This document shows positions 50,268 through 56,797 of a stretch of 56,797 nucleotides of DNA, piece by piece. The DNA is from Syntrophomonas sp. UBA4922 (GTDB lineage Bacteria; Bacillota; Syntrophomonadia; Syntrophomonadales; Syntrophomonadaceae). The stretch covers positions 108,512-165,308 of the forward strand of contig DHBS01000032.1 in NCBI GenBank assembly GCA_002398825.1, in the 5' to 3' direction. Under the pieces are notes generated by a model. That model was not told the DNA's origin and did no database searches. It saw only the letters and a list, made by a program, of their open reading frames with translations. Made by a program: the position numbers and the translations under genes. Position 1 is the first letter of the stretch. The number at the start of each line of letters is the position of its first letter.

Positions 50268-50375
50268 TTAGTTTATCGCCGGCAGGGAATTACCGGCTCG
50301 TACAATGTCAATGATTGGAGGAAACACTGTGCTCGCTTTCTCCCAGTCACCGAACGTGCCTTCGTAATGCCGCAA
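50268..50375 (-). CDS. 35-residue open frame after the DUF2325 gene
   Basis: AGGAGGG stands eight bases before a TTG start, 34 bases after the DUF2325 stop. The peptide begins with MRHYEGTFGDWEKAST and has protein-like composition. I do not recognise it. It could also be the tail of a longer lost gene. Confidence 0.4.
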   Translation of the reverse strand: MRHYEGTFGDWEKASTVFPPIIDIVRAGNSLPAIN

Positions 50376-50409
50376 AATAATTCCCTCCTGGTTATAGAAA
50401 ATGAACTGT

Positions 50410-50691
50410 TTAGCTGGCCTGGCTAAAAAAAACGGTTTTTCTAAAAATAATGGGAATCCCTCTGGATTTGGCCTGCTTTTTCACCCGGTTCATGAGTCCG
50501 TGGCTTATGTAGTTTAAATTTAGAATGATTAAGTCTACGTTCTTGGGGATCTCGCGATTTTGGGTCGAGTGATTTCGCCCCTTCCAATGGATGATCTCTT
50601 TGGCCCCTTCAGCGTATAGCTTTTTGGGAACCGCGCCCAGATGATCCGCACCCACGAAAAGAACCTTTTCCACTTTCTGTCTTGCTCCCAT
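50410..50691 (-). CDS. DUF2325 family protein
   Basis: 93 residues: VEKVLFVGADHLGAVPKKL, then a WKGRNH motif and LIILNLNYISHGLMNRVKKQAK. This is the compact DUF2325 Rossmann-like fold of unknown function. The ribosome site is AAAGGGGG. Its 5' leader carries the fourth copy of the shared leader element and an AGTAAACATA site, which ties it to the nitrogenase-like regulon. Confidence 0.8.
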   Translation of the reverse strand: MGARQKVEKVLFVGADHLGAVPKKLYAEGAKEIIHWKGRNHSTQNREIPKNVDLIILNLNYISHGLMNRVKKQAKSRGIPIIFRKTVFFSQAS

Positions 50692-50761
50692 TTTTTTCCC
50701 CCTTTCATAACAATTACCTGCCGGTAATCTGATGAAGGCCCTACAATGTCTAAAATAAGAA

Positions 50762-50804
50762 GGGCCAAGACGGCTGCTGCATCCCGGCCTCCAGTTGTCT
50801 GGTC
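50762..50804 (-). promoter_or_regulatory. Shared leader element 4
   Basis: On the minus strand GACCAGACAACTGGAGGCC (50786-50804) keeps the stem CCAG/CTGG with loop ACAA and the AGGC. AGGCC can pair with GGCCC at 50762-50766, followed by a T-rich stretch (TTCTTATTTTAG), which resembles a weak terminator. The DUF2325 gene starts 70 bases downstream. Confidence 0.7.
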
Positions 50805-50816
50805 AAACCAAAACCA

Positions 50817-50868
50817 AGTAAACATACTGAAATAATATATTATAATAAATGCTAAAATCTTATATTCG
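50817..50868 (-). promoter_or_regulatory. Promoter region and AGTAAACATA site of the DUF2325 gene
   Basis: On the minus strand a TTGACA lies at about 50863-50868 with TAGCAT 17 bases later. The AGTAAACATA element is at 50817-50826 in inverted orientation relative to the other two copies. Confidence 0.55.
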
Positions 50869-51168
50869 ATTTGTCAAGGGGAAAGTTCGAATATATTTCG
50901 ATTACAATTTCTTTAGGGCCAGCTCGGTGTATTCGTCTATACATAATCAGGGGATATTAGAATATACTTTCGGGTTGCATCCGTTCATGGCGTGCTGCTT
51001 CAGTATCGGGCGGGTGAATGCTGCAGGCGGCCTATCCGCTATCGTGAGCCGCCATTACACAAATCTATTAAAACTGCATTGACAAAGACAGCGGCGCATG
51101 TTATAAATAAGCCATGTAATCCAATTGAAATAGTAGGTTATAAGTTAAGATTATTGGAGGGAAAATGA
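50869..51168 (+). promoter_or_regulatory. cysK upstream region with promoter
   Basis: TTGACA (51079-51084), 17 bases, TATAAA (51102-51107). No shared leader element is present. A 77-codon open frame at 50849-51082 has no ribosome site and is not called. Confidence 0.6.
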
Positions 51169-52104
51169 ATGGCCAAAATAGCAAAAAACCTTACCGACCT
51201 CATCGGAAACACGCCCCTATTGGAGTTGTCAAATTACAACCAGTACAATCACTTGAACGCCCGAGTGATTGTTAAATTGGAGTATTTTAATCCAGCCGGC
51301 AGTGTCAAAGACCGTATCGGCTATTCCATGATCAAGGACGCTGAAGATAAAGGGCTGATCAACAAGGACACCATTATTATCGAACCCACCAGCGGCAATA
51401 CCGGCATCGCCCTGGCCTTTGTAGCGGCTGCCAAGGGCTACCGGCTTATTTTGACTATGCCTGATACCATGAGCGTTGAACGCAGGAACCTGCTCAAAGC
51501 CCTGGGAGCGGAACTGGTGCTGACTCCCGGCGCCAACGGTATGCCGGGGGCCATTCGGGCCGCCGAAGAACTGGCCGCCCAAACGCCCCACTCCTTTATA
51601 CCGCAGCAATTCAAAAATCCGGCCAATCCTGAAATTCATCGGGCTACCACAGCTGAAGAAATATGGCGTGACACCGACGGCCAGGTTGACATCTTTGTAG
51701 GCGGGGTGGGCACGGGTGGAACCGTCACCGGAGTGGGAGAGATTCTGAAAGAGAGAAAACCCGGCGTGCAGATCGTAGCCGTGGAGCCTTTTGATTCCCC
51801 GGTATTATCCGGAGGATCGCCCGGACCCCATAAAATACAAGGTATCGGTGCGGGATTTGTACCGGACGTTTTGAACTTAAACGTGGTGGATGAAATATTC
51901 AAGGTTAAAAACGAGGAGGCCATCGAGGCGGCCCGCCTGCTGTCCAAAACAGAAGGGCTGCTGGTGGGGATCTCGTCCGGAGCCGCCGTTTTTGCCGCCA
52001 CCCAACTGGCTAAAAGGCCGGAAAACCAGGGTAAGACCATTGTGGCTCTGCTCCCCGATACCGGAGAAAGATACTTGTCAACGGTCTTATTCCAGGAAGG
52101 CTAA
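51169..52104 (+). CDS. cysK: Cysteine synthase (O-acetylserine sulfhydrylase)
   Basis: 311 residues. The PLP lysine is in NPAGSVKDRIG (about 41-51), and the substrate loop TSGNTGIALA and PLP-phosphate loop GVGTGGTVTG are present. It makes cysteine from O-acetylserine and sulfide in the cytoplasm. GGAGGG precedes the ATG. Its own promoter and terminator make it monocistronic, but it sits beside a DUF2292 gene and a sulfonate-type ATPase. Confidence 0.93.
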   Translation: MAKIAKNLTDLIGNTPLLELSNYNQYNHLNARVIVKLEYFNPAGSVKDRIGYSMIKDAEDKGLINKDTIIIEPTSGNTGIALAFVAAAKGYRLILTMPDTMSVERRNLLKALGAELVLTPGANGMPGAIRAAEELAAQTPHSFIPQQFKNPANPEIHRATTAEEIWRDTDGQVDIFVGGVGTGGTVTGVGEILKERKPGVQIVAVEPFDSPVLSGGSPGPHKIQGIGAGFVPDVLNLNVVDEIFKVKNEEAIEAARLLSKTEGLLVGISSGAAVFAATQLAKRPENQGKTIVALLPDTGERYLSTVLFQEG

Positions 52105-52112
52105 ATTCAGCA

Positions 52113-52146
52113 GGGGAATCGGGATAGTATATATTTTCGATTCCCC
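52113..52146 (+). terminator. Hairpin after cysK
   Basis: GGGGAATCG pairs with CGATTCCCC across 16 bases. Only a weak T-rich tail follows (ATTAATTT). Confidence 0.65.
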
Positions 52147-52217
52147 ATTAATTTAGCTTAAAACATACTAAACATATATGACAAATTATAATGAAATGGA
52201 GGGCAGGAGGTGAAAAG

Positions 52218-52388
52218 ATGAGTCTTGAAAAAAACCTTTCGAAAGATGAACGTTTGATTATCTCTCGTCTGGATTTGGATTATTTGCTCAATTTAATAGA
52301 AGAAATTCGCTTCGGTTCGCTTACAATTATCATTCAAGATGGCAAAGTGGTTCAAATTGACAAACACGAGAAAATCAGACTGGTTTGA
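52218..52388 (+). CDS. YezD-like DUF2292 protein
   Basis: 56 residues, DYLLNLIEEIRFGSLTIIIQDGKVVQIDKHEK, a typical DUF2292 sequence. These tiny proteins accompany sulfonate-transport and cysteine genes in Firmicutes; the function is unknown. GGAGGTG before the ATG at 52218 is preferred to an earlier ATG at 52191. The ATPase gene follows 110 bases later. Confidence 0.85.
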   Translation: MSLEKNLSKDERLIISRLDLDYLLNLIEEIRFGSLTIIIQDGKVVQIDKHEKIRLV

Positions 52389-52498
52389 GCCGGCAATGCA
52401 ATATCCGACAGTCAGATTATATGCCTGTAGGGTTTTTGTAATTATTTTGATTATAAATATTTGAACACCGAAAAAATCCAAGAAGAAGGTGATTGGAA

Positions 52499-53401
52499 GT
52501 GGGGTTTTTAAAGCTTAAACCTAAAGTGGAGCAAAATGCAAAAAAAGCTCTTAATACGGAATCTAAAATTTCGATCCATAATGTAAGTCGAATTTACCCG
52601 ATTAAAAATACCGGTGAAGGGCCGAAGCGTTTTGTGGCCATACAGGATGTCAATCTTGAAGTTGAAAAAGGCGAATTCATAGCCATTATAGGATCAAGTG
52701 GGTGCGGAAAATCCACCCTCCTCGACTTAATCGCCGGTCTGGCTCATCCGGACTCCGGCGAGATTTATATAGATGGCCGATTGATTACCGGTCCGGCCCT
52801 GGACAGGGGCATTGTTTTGCAGGGATACGCGCTTTTTCCCTGGCGTACGGTCCGGGACAATGTTGAATTTGGCCTGGAAATAAAAGGTGTACCCAGGGCT
52901 GAACGCGGAGCGATTAGCGACAAGTTTATCAATTTAGTGGAACTACAGGGTTTTGAAGATCGCTATCCCCATGAGTTGTCGGGAGGCATGAAACAAAGAG
53001 TGGCTATTGCCCGCGCTCTGGCTTACGATCCCGAGGTTTTGCTGATGGATGAACCTTTTGCCGCCGTCGACGCTCAGACCCGGGAAAGCTTGCAGGATGA
53101 ATTGCTCCGCATATGGGAAAAAACCGGGAAAACCATTATCTTTGTCACCCATAGCATCGAAGAAGCGATTTATCTTGCCGACAGAGTGGCGGTGATGTCG
53201 CCTAACCCGGGAAAGATAAGAGAAGTCATCGATATTAAACTGCCCAGGCCCCGTTACAACAGCGATGTGCGGGCATCTGCCGAATTCGGCTGGATCAGGC
53301 ACAAGGTCAGAAATCTACTCCAAGACGGAGGGGAAGAGACGTTTATTTCCAACAGCTCTCAGGATGTATCGGAAGCGATTTTCCAGGATACGGCTCTTTA
53401 G
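52499..53401 (+). CDS. Sulfonate/nitrate-type ABC transporter ATPase
   Basis: 300 residues. Walker A is IGSSGCGKSTLL, the ABC signature is LSGGMKQRVAIA, Walker B is VLLMDEPFAAVD, and VTHS holds the switch His. SsuB/TauB-type blocks (LQGYALFPWRTVRDN, LADRVAVMSPNPGKI) are present. The N-terminal 25 residues and C-terminal 40 are extra. The GTG at 52499 with AAGGTG upstream is likely; the TTG at 52493 is possible. No permease gene is adjacent. Its natural partner may be the transporter whose remains form the chimera at 36714. Confidence 0.9.
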   Translation: MGFLKLKPKVEQNAKKALNTESKISIHNVSRIYPIKNTGEGPKRFVAIQDVNLEVEKGEFIAIIGSSGCGKSTLLDLIAGLAHPDSGEIYIDGRLITGPALDRGIVLQGYALFPWRTVRDNVEFGLEIKGVPRAERGAISDKFINLVELQGFEDRYPHELSGGMKQRVAIARALAYDPEVLLMDEPFAAVDAQTRESLQDELLRIWEKTGKTIIFVTHSIEEAIYLADRVAVMSPNPGKIREVIDIKLPRPRYNSDVRASAEFGWIRHKVRNLLQDGGEETFISNSSQDVSEAIFQDTAL

Positions 53402-53540
53402 AACTTGCCCCGTAAGTCAGAACAAAACAGTAAGCTGATCCAAGCGGTGGATCCCCGGGGTCAATCATATGGTGCTGAGTGAAAGAATCGGCGCCCAGTC
53501 GTGCGGCTCGCCTTTATCGTTCGAAGAGCGAACTTGGGGA

Positions 53541-53569
53541 TTGACACCAAACACCACGACAGCTAAAAT
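53541..53569 (+). promoter_or_regulatory. Promoter of the B-X-H operon
   Basis: TTGACA (53541-53546), 17 bases, TAAAAT (53564-53569). ATAGGAATA follows about 14 bases later, as in the K-D promoter. Confidence 0.75.
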
Positions 53570-53619
53570 ACTTAGTATTATAATAGGAATACTGGACCAT
53601 ATAAATTGGATCTTTCTCT

Positions 53620-53637
53620 GACCAGAAAACTGGAGGC
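53620..53637 (+). promoter_or_regulatory. Shared leader element 3
   Basis: GACCAGAAAACTGGAGGC is the cleanest copy: perfect stem CCAG/CTGG with loop AAAA, then AGGC. It starts about 50 bases after the -10 box and lies 70 bases before the NifB-like start. A terminator is not obvious here, unlike copies 1 and 2. Confidence 0.75.
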
Positions 53638-53708
53638 GGATTGACCTTTTCTGATCTCAGCTTTGCAGCTTTCCGGCGATGGTTCACTGGTTTGGAGGAG
53701 GAGAAAAA

Positions 53709-54602
53709 ATGTCAGGATGCCCGAATAATCATAAAGAATCACCGTTCAGCCATCTAGTCAAGACCCACCCTTGCTTTAACAGCGAAGCACATTTTAAATT
53801 TGGCAGGATCCATCTCCCGGTCAGTCCTTCCTGCAACATTCAATGCAAATTCTGCCGCCGGGGGTTTAATAAATGCGAAAAGCGCCCCGGGGTAAGCCGG
53901 GGAATTCTGACCCCGGATGAAGCCGTAAATACGGTTGAACGGGCGTTGGCGCTGTGCCCTGACATTACTGTGGCCGGCATCGCCGGTCCCGGTGATACGC
54001 TGGCTAGCGATCATGCTCTGGATGCCTTCGCATTGATCCATGCCCGATTTCCACAGTTGATCAATTGCCTCAGCACCAACGGCCTGCTCTTGGAAGAAAA
54101 GGCGCAAAAGATCGTAGATGTCGGGGTCAAGACCGTCACTGTAACAGTGAATGCGGTCAATATACAAATTTTGCAAGAAATTTGCTCGCACATAGTCTAT
54201 CAAAAGCAATATTTAACCGGTTCGGCAGCAGCACGCTGGCTATTGCTGGCTCAGCTCAAGGGCATTGACAAAGCGGCTAAACTGGGCTTAATCGTAAAGA
54301 TTAATACGGTTCTCATTCCCGGGCTTAACGACGGGCATGTCGGCGAAGTTGCCAGGGTTACAGCCCGTGTTGGGGCTTCATTGATCAATATCATTCCTCT
54401 AATACCTCAAAACCAGATGGCGCACCTCAGTCCTCCTTCCTGCGAAGACTTAAACCGGGCGCGCAGTAACGCCGAGGATCATCTGCCCGTTTTCCGGCAT
54501 TGCCAGCAGTGCCGGGCCGACGCCTGCGGCATTCCCGGCTCGAAAACGGATTTGGCCGCTGTTTTATACGATAGTCCCATGCAGACCTTTTCACACGGAT
54601 AA
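53709..54602 (+). CDS. NifB-like radical SAM cofactor-assembly protein
   Basis: 297 residues, the radical SAM core form of NifB. HPCFNSEAHFKFGRIHLPVS and CNIQCKFCRRGFNKCEKRPG contain the SAM-cluster cysteines and the extra NifB cysteines. HCQQCRADACGIPG closes the chain. NifB fuses iron-sulfur clusters and inserts carbide to make the NifB cofactor (Fe8S9C). The NifX-like domain, fused in some NifB, is a separate gene 34 bases downstream. GGAGGAGG precedes the ATG at 53709. Without NifEN in the window, the D-like subunit may use a NifB-cofactor-like cluster directly. Confidence 0.9.
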   Translation: MSGCPNNHKESPFSHLVKTHPCFNSEAHFKFGRIHLPVSPSCNIQCKFCRRGFNKCEKRPGVSRGILTPDEAVNTVERALALCPDITVAGIAGPGDTLASDHALDAFALIHARFPQLINCLSTNGLLLEEKAQKIVDVGVKTVTVTVNAVNIQILQEICSHIVYQKQYLTGSAAARWLLLAQLKGIDKAAKLGLIVKINTVLIPGLNDGHVGEVARVTARVGASLINIIPLIPQNQMAHLSPPSCEDLNRARSNAEDHLPVFRHCQQCRADACGIPGSKTDLAAVLYDSPMQTFSHG

Positions 54603-54636
54603 AAAGCGCAATGCATGCATGTGAGGTGGTGGAAAT

Positions 54637-54990
54637 ATGTCCTGCCGGGTGGCCGTGGCCAGCAGTGACGGAAAAGTGATAAACCAGCATTTTGGGAGGG
54701 CTGGACAGTTTCTCGTTTTTGATTTGGAGGAAAAAGGTCCGGAGTTTTATGAATTGCGTAAAACAGTTCCCCTATGCGGGAGCGAAGCAAACCATGACAA
54801 TCTCCTCCAGCATACCGTTCAGAGTCTGTCCGACTGCCGGGTGATCCTGGTCAGCCGGGTGGGGCCGGGAGCCGAAGAAGCTTTGACGCAAGCGGGTATT
54901 CAGGTCTTGGCCATACCGGGACTTATTGAGCCGGTGCTGCGCAAGCTGCACCATTATTTACGCAATCAAGACAAAGAAAATCAGAGGTGA
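54637..54990 (+). CDS. NifX/NafY-like cofactor-binding protein
   Basis: 117 residues with the dinitrogenase iron-molybdenum cofactor-binding fold: VAVASSDGKVINQHFGRAGQFLVFDLE at the start and GPGAEEALTQAGIQVLAIPG later. It should carry the NifB product to component 1. GAGGTGG precedes the ATG. It overlaps the open frame of the NifH-like gene by four bases when the latter is read from the GTG at 54987. Confidence 0.88.
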   Translation: MSCRVAVASSDGKVINQHFGRAGQFLVFDLEEKGPEFYELRKTVPLCGSEANHDNLLQHTVQSLSDCRVILVSRVGPGAEEALTQAGIQVLAIPGLIEPVLRKLHHYLRNQDKENQR

Positions 54991-54995
54991 ACGAA

Positions 54996-55871
54996 TTGGC
55001 GAAGAAGATCAAACAGATTGCTATCTACGGCAAAGGGGGAATAGGAAAATCCACTACGACTTCCAACATCAGCGCCGCTCTGGCCAGGGAAGGCTTTAAA
55101 GTGATGCAGTTTGGCTGCGATCCCAAAGCCGACTCCACCAATACTTTGCGAGGCGGGCAATATATTCCCACCGTCCTCGACACTCTGCGGGAAAAAACCG
55201 TGGTTAAGCCTGCGGAAGTTATTTTTGAAGGCTATGGCGGGGTTTATTGCGTAGAGGCCGGAGGTCCTGCGCCGGGGGTGGGATGCGCCGGCCGGGGAAT
55301 CATCACGGCGGTTCAATTGTTTAAACAACAAAAAGTGTTTGAGACCCTGGATCTTGATTTTGTCATTTACGATGTGCTGGGCGATGTTGTTTGCGGAGGC
55401 TTTGCCATGCCTATTCGGGAGGGAATCGCCGAACACGTGTTTACGGTCTCTTCGGCGGATTTTATGGCCATATATGCAGCCAACAATCTTTTCAGCGGTA
55501 TACAGAAATACTCCAAAAGCGGCGGGGCCTTACTGGGCGGTCTCATTGCCAATTCCATCAATGCCCCCTATGCCAGGGAGATCGTGGACGATTTCGTTCA
55601 AAAGACCAACACGCAAGTTATAGAATACATTCCCCGCTCCATTACCGTAACCCAGAGTGAGCTTCAGGGCAAGACCACCGTCGAACTGGCTCCCGAATCG
55701 GATCAGGCCCAAATCTACCGCAGCCTGGCTCTCAAAATCGCTGCACACAGCGAGTCGAAAACGCCGTCACCACTGGGAATTCAGGCTTTGCGCGAGTGGG
55801 CTTCCAACTGGGCCGAATATCTTTTGGCCTATGAAACGGGTGAAGTGCGCAGTGAGGCCAGCGGGATTTAA
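54996..55871 (+). CDS. NifH-like nitrogenase reductase (iron protein)
   Basis: 291 residues. The P-loop is YGKGGIGKST (11-20), then CDPKADST at 41-48. The bridging cluster cysteines are Cys97 (GVGCAGRG) and Cys133 (DVVCGGFAMPIR), and Arg100 is kept. All parts for an ATP-driven electron donor are present. TTG at 54996 with AGAGGTGA five bases upstream is my choice; GTG at 54987 is possible. It ends the B-X-H operon, 19 kb from its presumed partner D-like and K-like subunits. BchL/CfbC-type reductases are unlikely given the NifB neighbour. Confidence 0.92.
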   Translation: MAKKIKQIAIYGKGGIGKSTTTSNISAALAREGFKVMQFGCDPKADSTNTLRGGQYIPTVLDTLREKTVVKPAEVIFEGYGGVYCVEAGGPAPGVGCAGRGIITAVQLFKQQKVFETLDLDFVIYDVLGDVVCGGFAMPIREGIAEHVFTVSSADFMAIYAANNLFSGIQKYSKSGGALLGGLIANSINAPYAREIVDDFVQKTNTQVIEYIPRSITVTQSELQGKTTVELAPESDQAQIYRSLALKIAAHSESKTPSPLGIQALREWASNWAEYLLAYETGEVRSEASGI

Positions 55872-56282
55872 GCGCGGAGGCGACCGGTTTTAATAAAACT
55901 GCCATTTAAGGCCAATGATTTGCTTTTGAACAGACCCAAACAAGGTTGGGCGCCTTGCTTTGGGTCTTGATATTTGCCCTGTAATGCCTATAAAATTAAT
56001 ATATATGGAGATTTTGAAGATACCCGATTCGGCTCCGGCCATGCCCGCCGGGACGGAGAACTGTAAGTGGACGCTTCATGATCCCGGCGGATCCGCTGAA
56101 AGTATCGGGATGTGCTGACAATCCCCGGATCATTGCTACCTCTGCAATATCAACTGTTTGAAATGATACTCGGCCCGGCCCGGGAAAAAGCATAACCAAT
56201 CCGGCCCGGATCGAGGTTGGGGCAAAATGAGCGCCGTTATCTGACATCAGAAGCTGCAATGGATCAAATAGGAGGTATTAAT
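55872..56282. other. Intergenic region after the B-X-H operon
   Basis: Apart from the terminator at 55932-55967 nothing is recognised. An 87-codon minus-strand frame at 55996-56259 has no ribosome site. Confidence 0.5.
55932..55967 (+). terminator. Terminator of the B-X-H operon
   Basis: AGACCCAAACAAGG pairs with CCTTGCTTTGGGTCT with one mismatch and a loop of about seven bases. A short T-rich tail (TGATATTTG) follows. Confidence 0.75.
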
Positions 56283-56666
56283 ATGGATTCTGGCGATCCC
56301 ACCGAACGCAACTGGGCTATGGCATGTCACTTGAGCGCTTTTCTTGCCTTTACCGGGCTTCCTCTGGGAAACGTATTGGGACCGTTGATTGTATGGCTGT
56401 TGAGAAGGGATCAATACCCGCTGGTGGACGAACAGGGCAAGGAATCCCTGAATTTCCAGATATCCATGAGCATTTATGCGGTGGTCGGGCTGATGGTGGC
56501 AGGTATACTATTGGTGACCCTAGTGTTTATTCCTTTGAGCCTTTTGACACTTCTTCTGCTTGGCGCACTGGGTGTGGTCGATATGATCCTGGTTGTAATC
56601 GCGTCACTTAATGTCAGCAACGGGCAGCCCTTTCAATATCCCTTCACCATTAAATTTTTAAAATAG
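56283..56666 (+). CDS. DUF4870 membrane protein
   Basis: 127 residues. ERNWAMACHLSAFLAF, GPLIVWLLRRDQYPLVDEQG and KESLNFQISMSIY are the hallmark blocks of DUF4870, with three or four membrane helices. The function is unknown. GGAGG eight bases before the ATG at 56283 fixes the start. Confidence 0.88.
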   Translation: MDSGDPTERNWAMACHLSAFLAFTGLPLGNVLGPLIVWLLRRDQYPLVDEQGKESLNFQISMSIYAVVGLMVAGILLVTLVFIPLSLLTLLLLGALGVVDMILVVIASLNVSNGQPFQYPFTIKFLK

Positions 56667-56688
56667 ACGGCACTTGACTGAAAGGCAA

Positions 56689-56714
56689 ACTGACGGCAGG
56701 TCATCCTGCTGTCA
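56689..56714 (+). terminator. Hairpin after the DUF4870 gene
   Basis: CTGACGGCAGG pairs with CCTGCTGTCAG around a four-base loop. There is no T run directly after it. Confidence 0.6.
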
Positions 56715-56751
56715 GACCGTCGACAAAAGCGAATAACTGCGTTGCTCAATA

Positions 56752-56797
56752 GGCCCGCTCAATCAACGTACTATTTGTACGCCTCAATCGCGGGCCT
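56752..56797. repeat. Inverted repeat at the right edge
   Basis: AGGCCCGC and GCGGGCCT form the ends, with GTAC-TATTT-GTAC in the centre and CTCAATC present on both sides. The window ends here, so its full extent is unknown. Confidence 0.5.

Noticed and set aside
50849..51082. 77-codon open frame upstream of cysK
   Set aside because: It has no ribosome site, covers the cysK promoter and has no recognisable domain.
1..56797. CRISPR array
   Set aside because: No regularly spaced direct repeats with unique spacers were seen.

Overview
The window looks like a chromosome segment of an anaerobic, endospore-forming Clostridia-type Firmicute. The evidence is a SpoIIP, a GerM/Gmad2 germination protein and an exosporium-type BclA_C domain protein, strong AGGAGG ribosome sites with many GTG/TTG starts, TTGACA-N17-TATAAT-type promoters and Firmicute LexA boxes. 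The exact genus cannot be told from the sequence. Most of the window is moderately GC-rich. A block at about 19.4-29.2 kb is clearly AT-rich and foreign.

Layout. (1) 0-10 kb: a membrane protein and a P-loop NTPase, a two-component system, a c-di-AMP (ydaO-type) riboswitch in front of a probable glutamate 2,3-aminomutase, asnS, and a large PfkB-like/AAA/SLOG protein of unknown function. (2) 10-17 kb: molybdenum/tungsten homeostasis, with a molybdenum-storage-protein-like gene, tandem Moco/Tuco riboswitches, a tungstate ABC transporter (tupABC) and a second divergent TupA. A third Moco/Tuco-type riboswitch lies on the minus strand at 16.93-17.03 kb. (3) 19.39-29.28 kb: a genomic island in a tRNA-Arg(CCG) gene, bounded by a 50-bp direct repeat. 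It carries an integrase, integrase fragments, a methylase/nuclease pair, a decayed type I restriction fragment, an ECF sigma factor with a membrane partner, and secreted proteins. (4) 29-33 kb: MFS transporter, SpoIIP and S-adenosylhomocysteinase. (5) 33.7-56 kb: the most interesting part, a split nitrogenase-like system. A K-like/D-like component-1 pair lies at 33.8-36.7 kb. A NifB-like, NifX-like and NifH-like operon lies 17 kb further on. There is no NifEN. In between are a sulfonate-type ABC transporter in pieces (a permease/binding-protein chimera and an ATPase), copper export genes, an SOS-controlled DNA-repair pair, a cupin plus RuBisCO-like protein matching the methylthioadenosine-isoprenoid shunt, a RelB/zeta toxin-antitoxin pair, CysK and a DUF2292 protein.

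How the genes may work together. The nitrogenase-like proteins sit among organic-sulfur genes (S-adenosylhomocysteinase, RLP plus cupin, CysK, sulfonate-type ABC genes). This suggests a methylthio-alkane-reductase-like or other sulfur-salvage nitrogenase homologue rather than N2 fixation. Four copies of one short leader element (stem CYRG / loop A-rich / CTGG, then AGGC) stand before the K-D operon, the B-X-H operon, a B3/B4-domain gene and a DUF2325 gene, always downstream of a candidate promoter. A second shared element, AGTAAACATA, lies just after the -10 of the cupin-RLP, B3/B4 and DUF2325 promoters. Together they look like an undescribed regulon.
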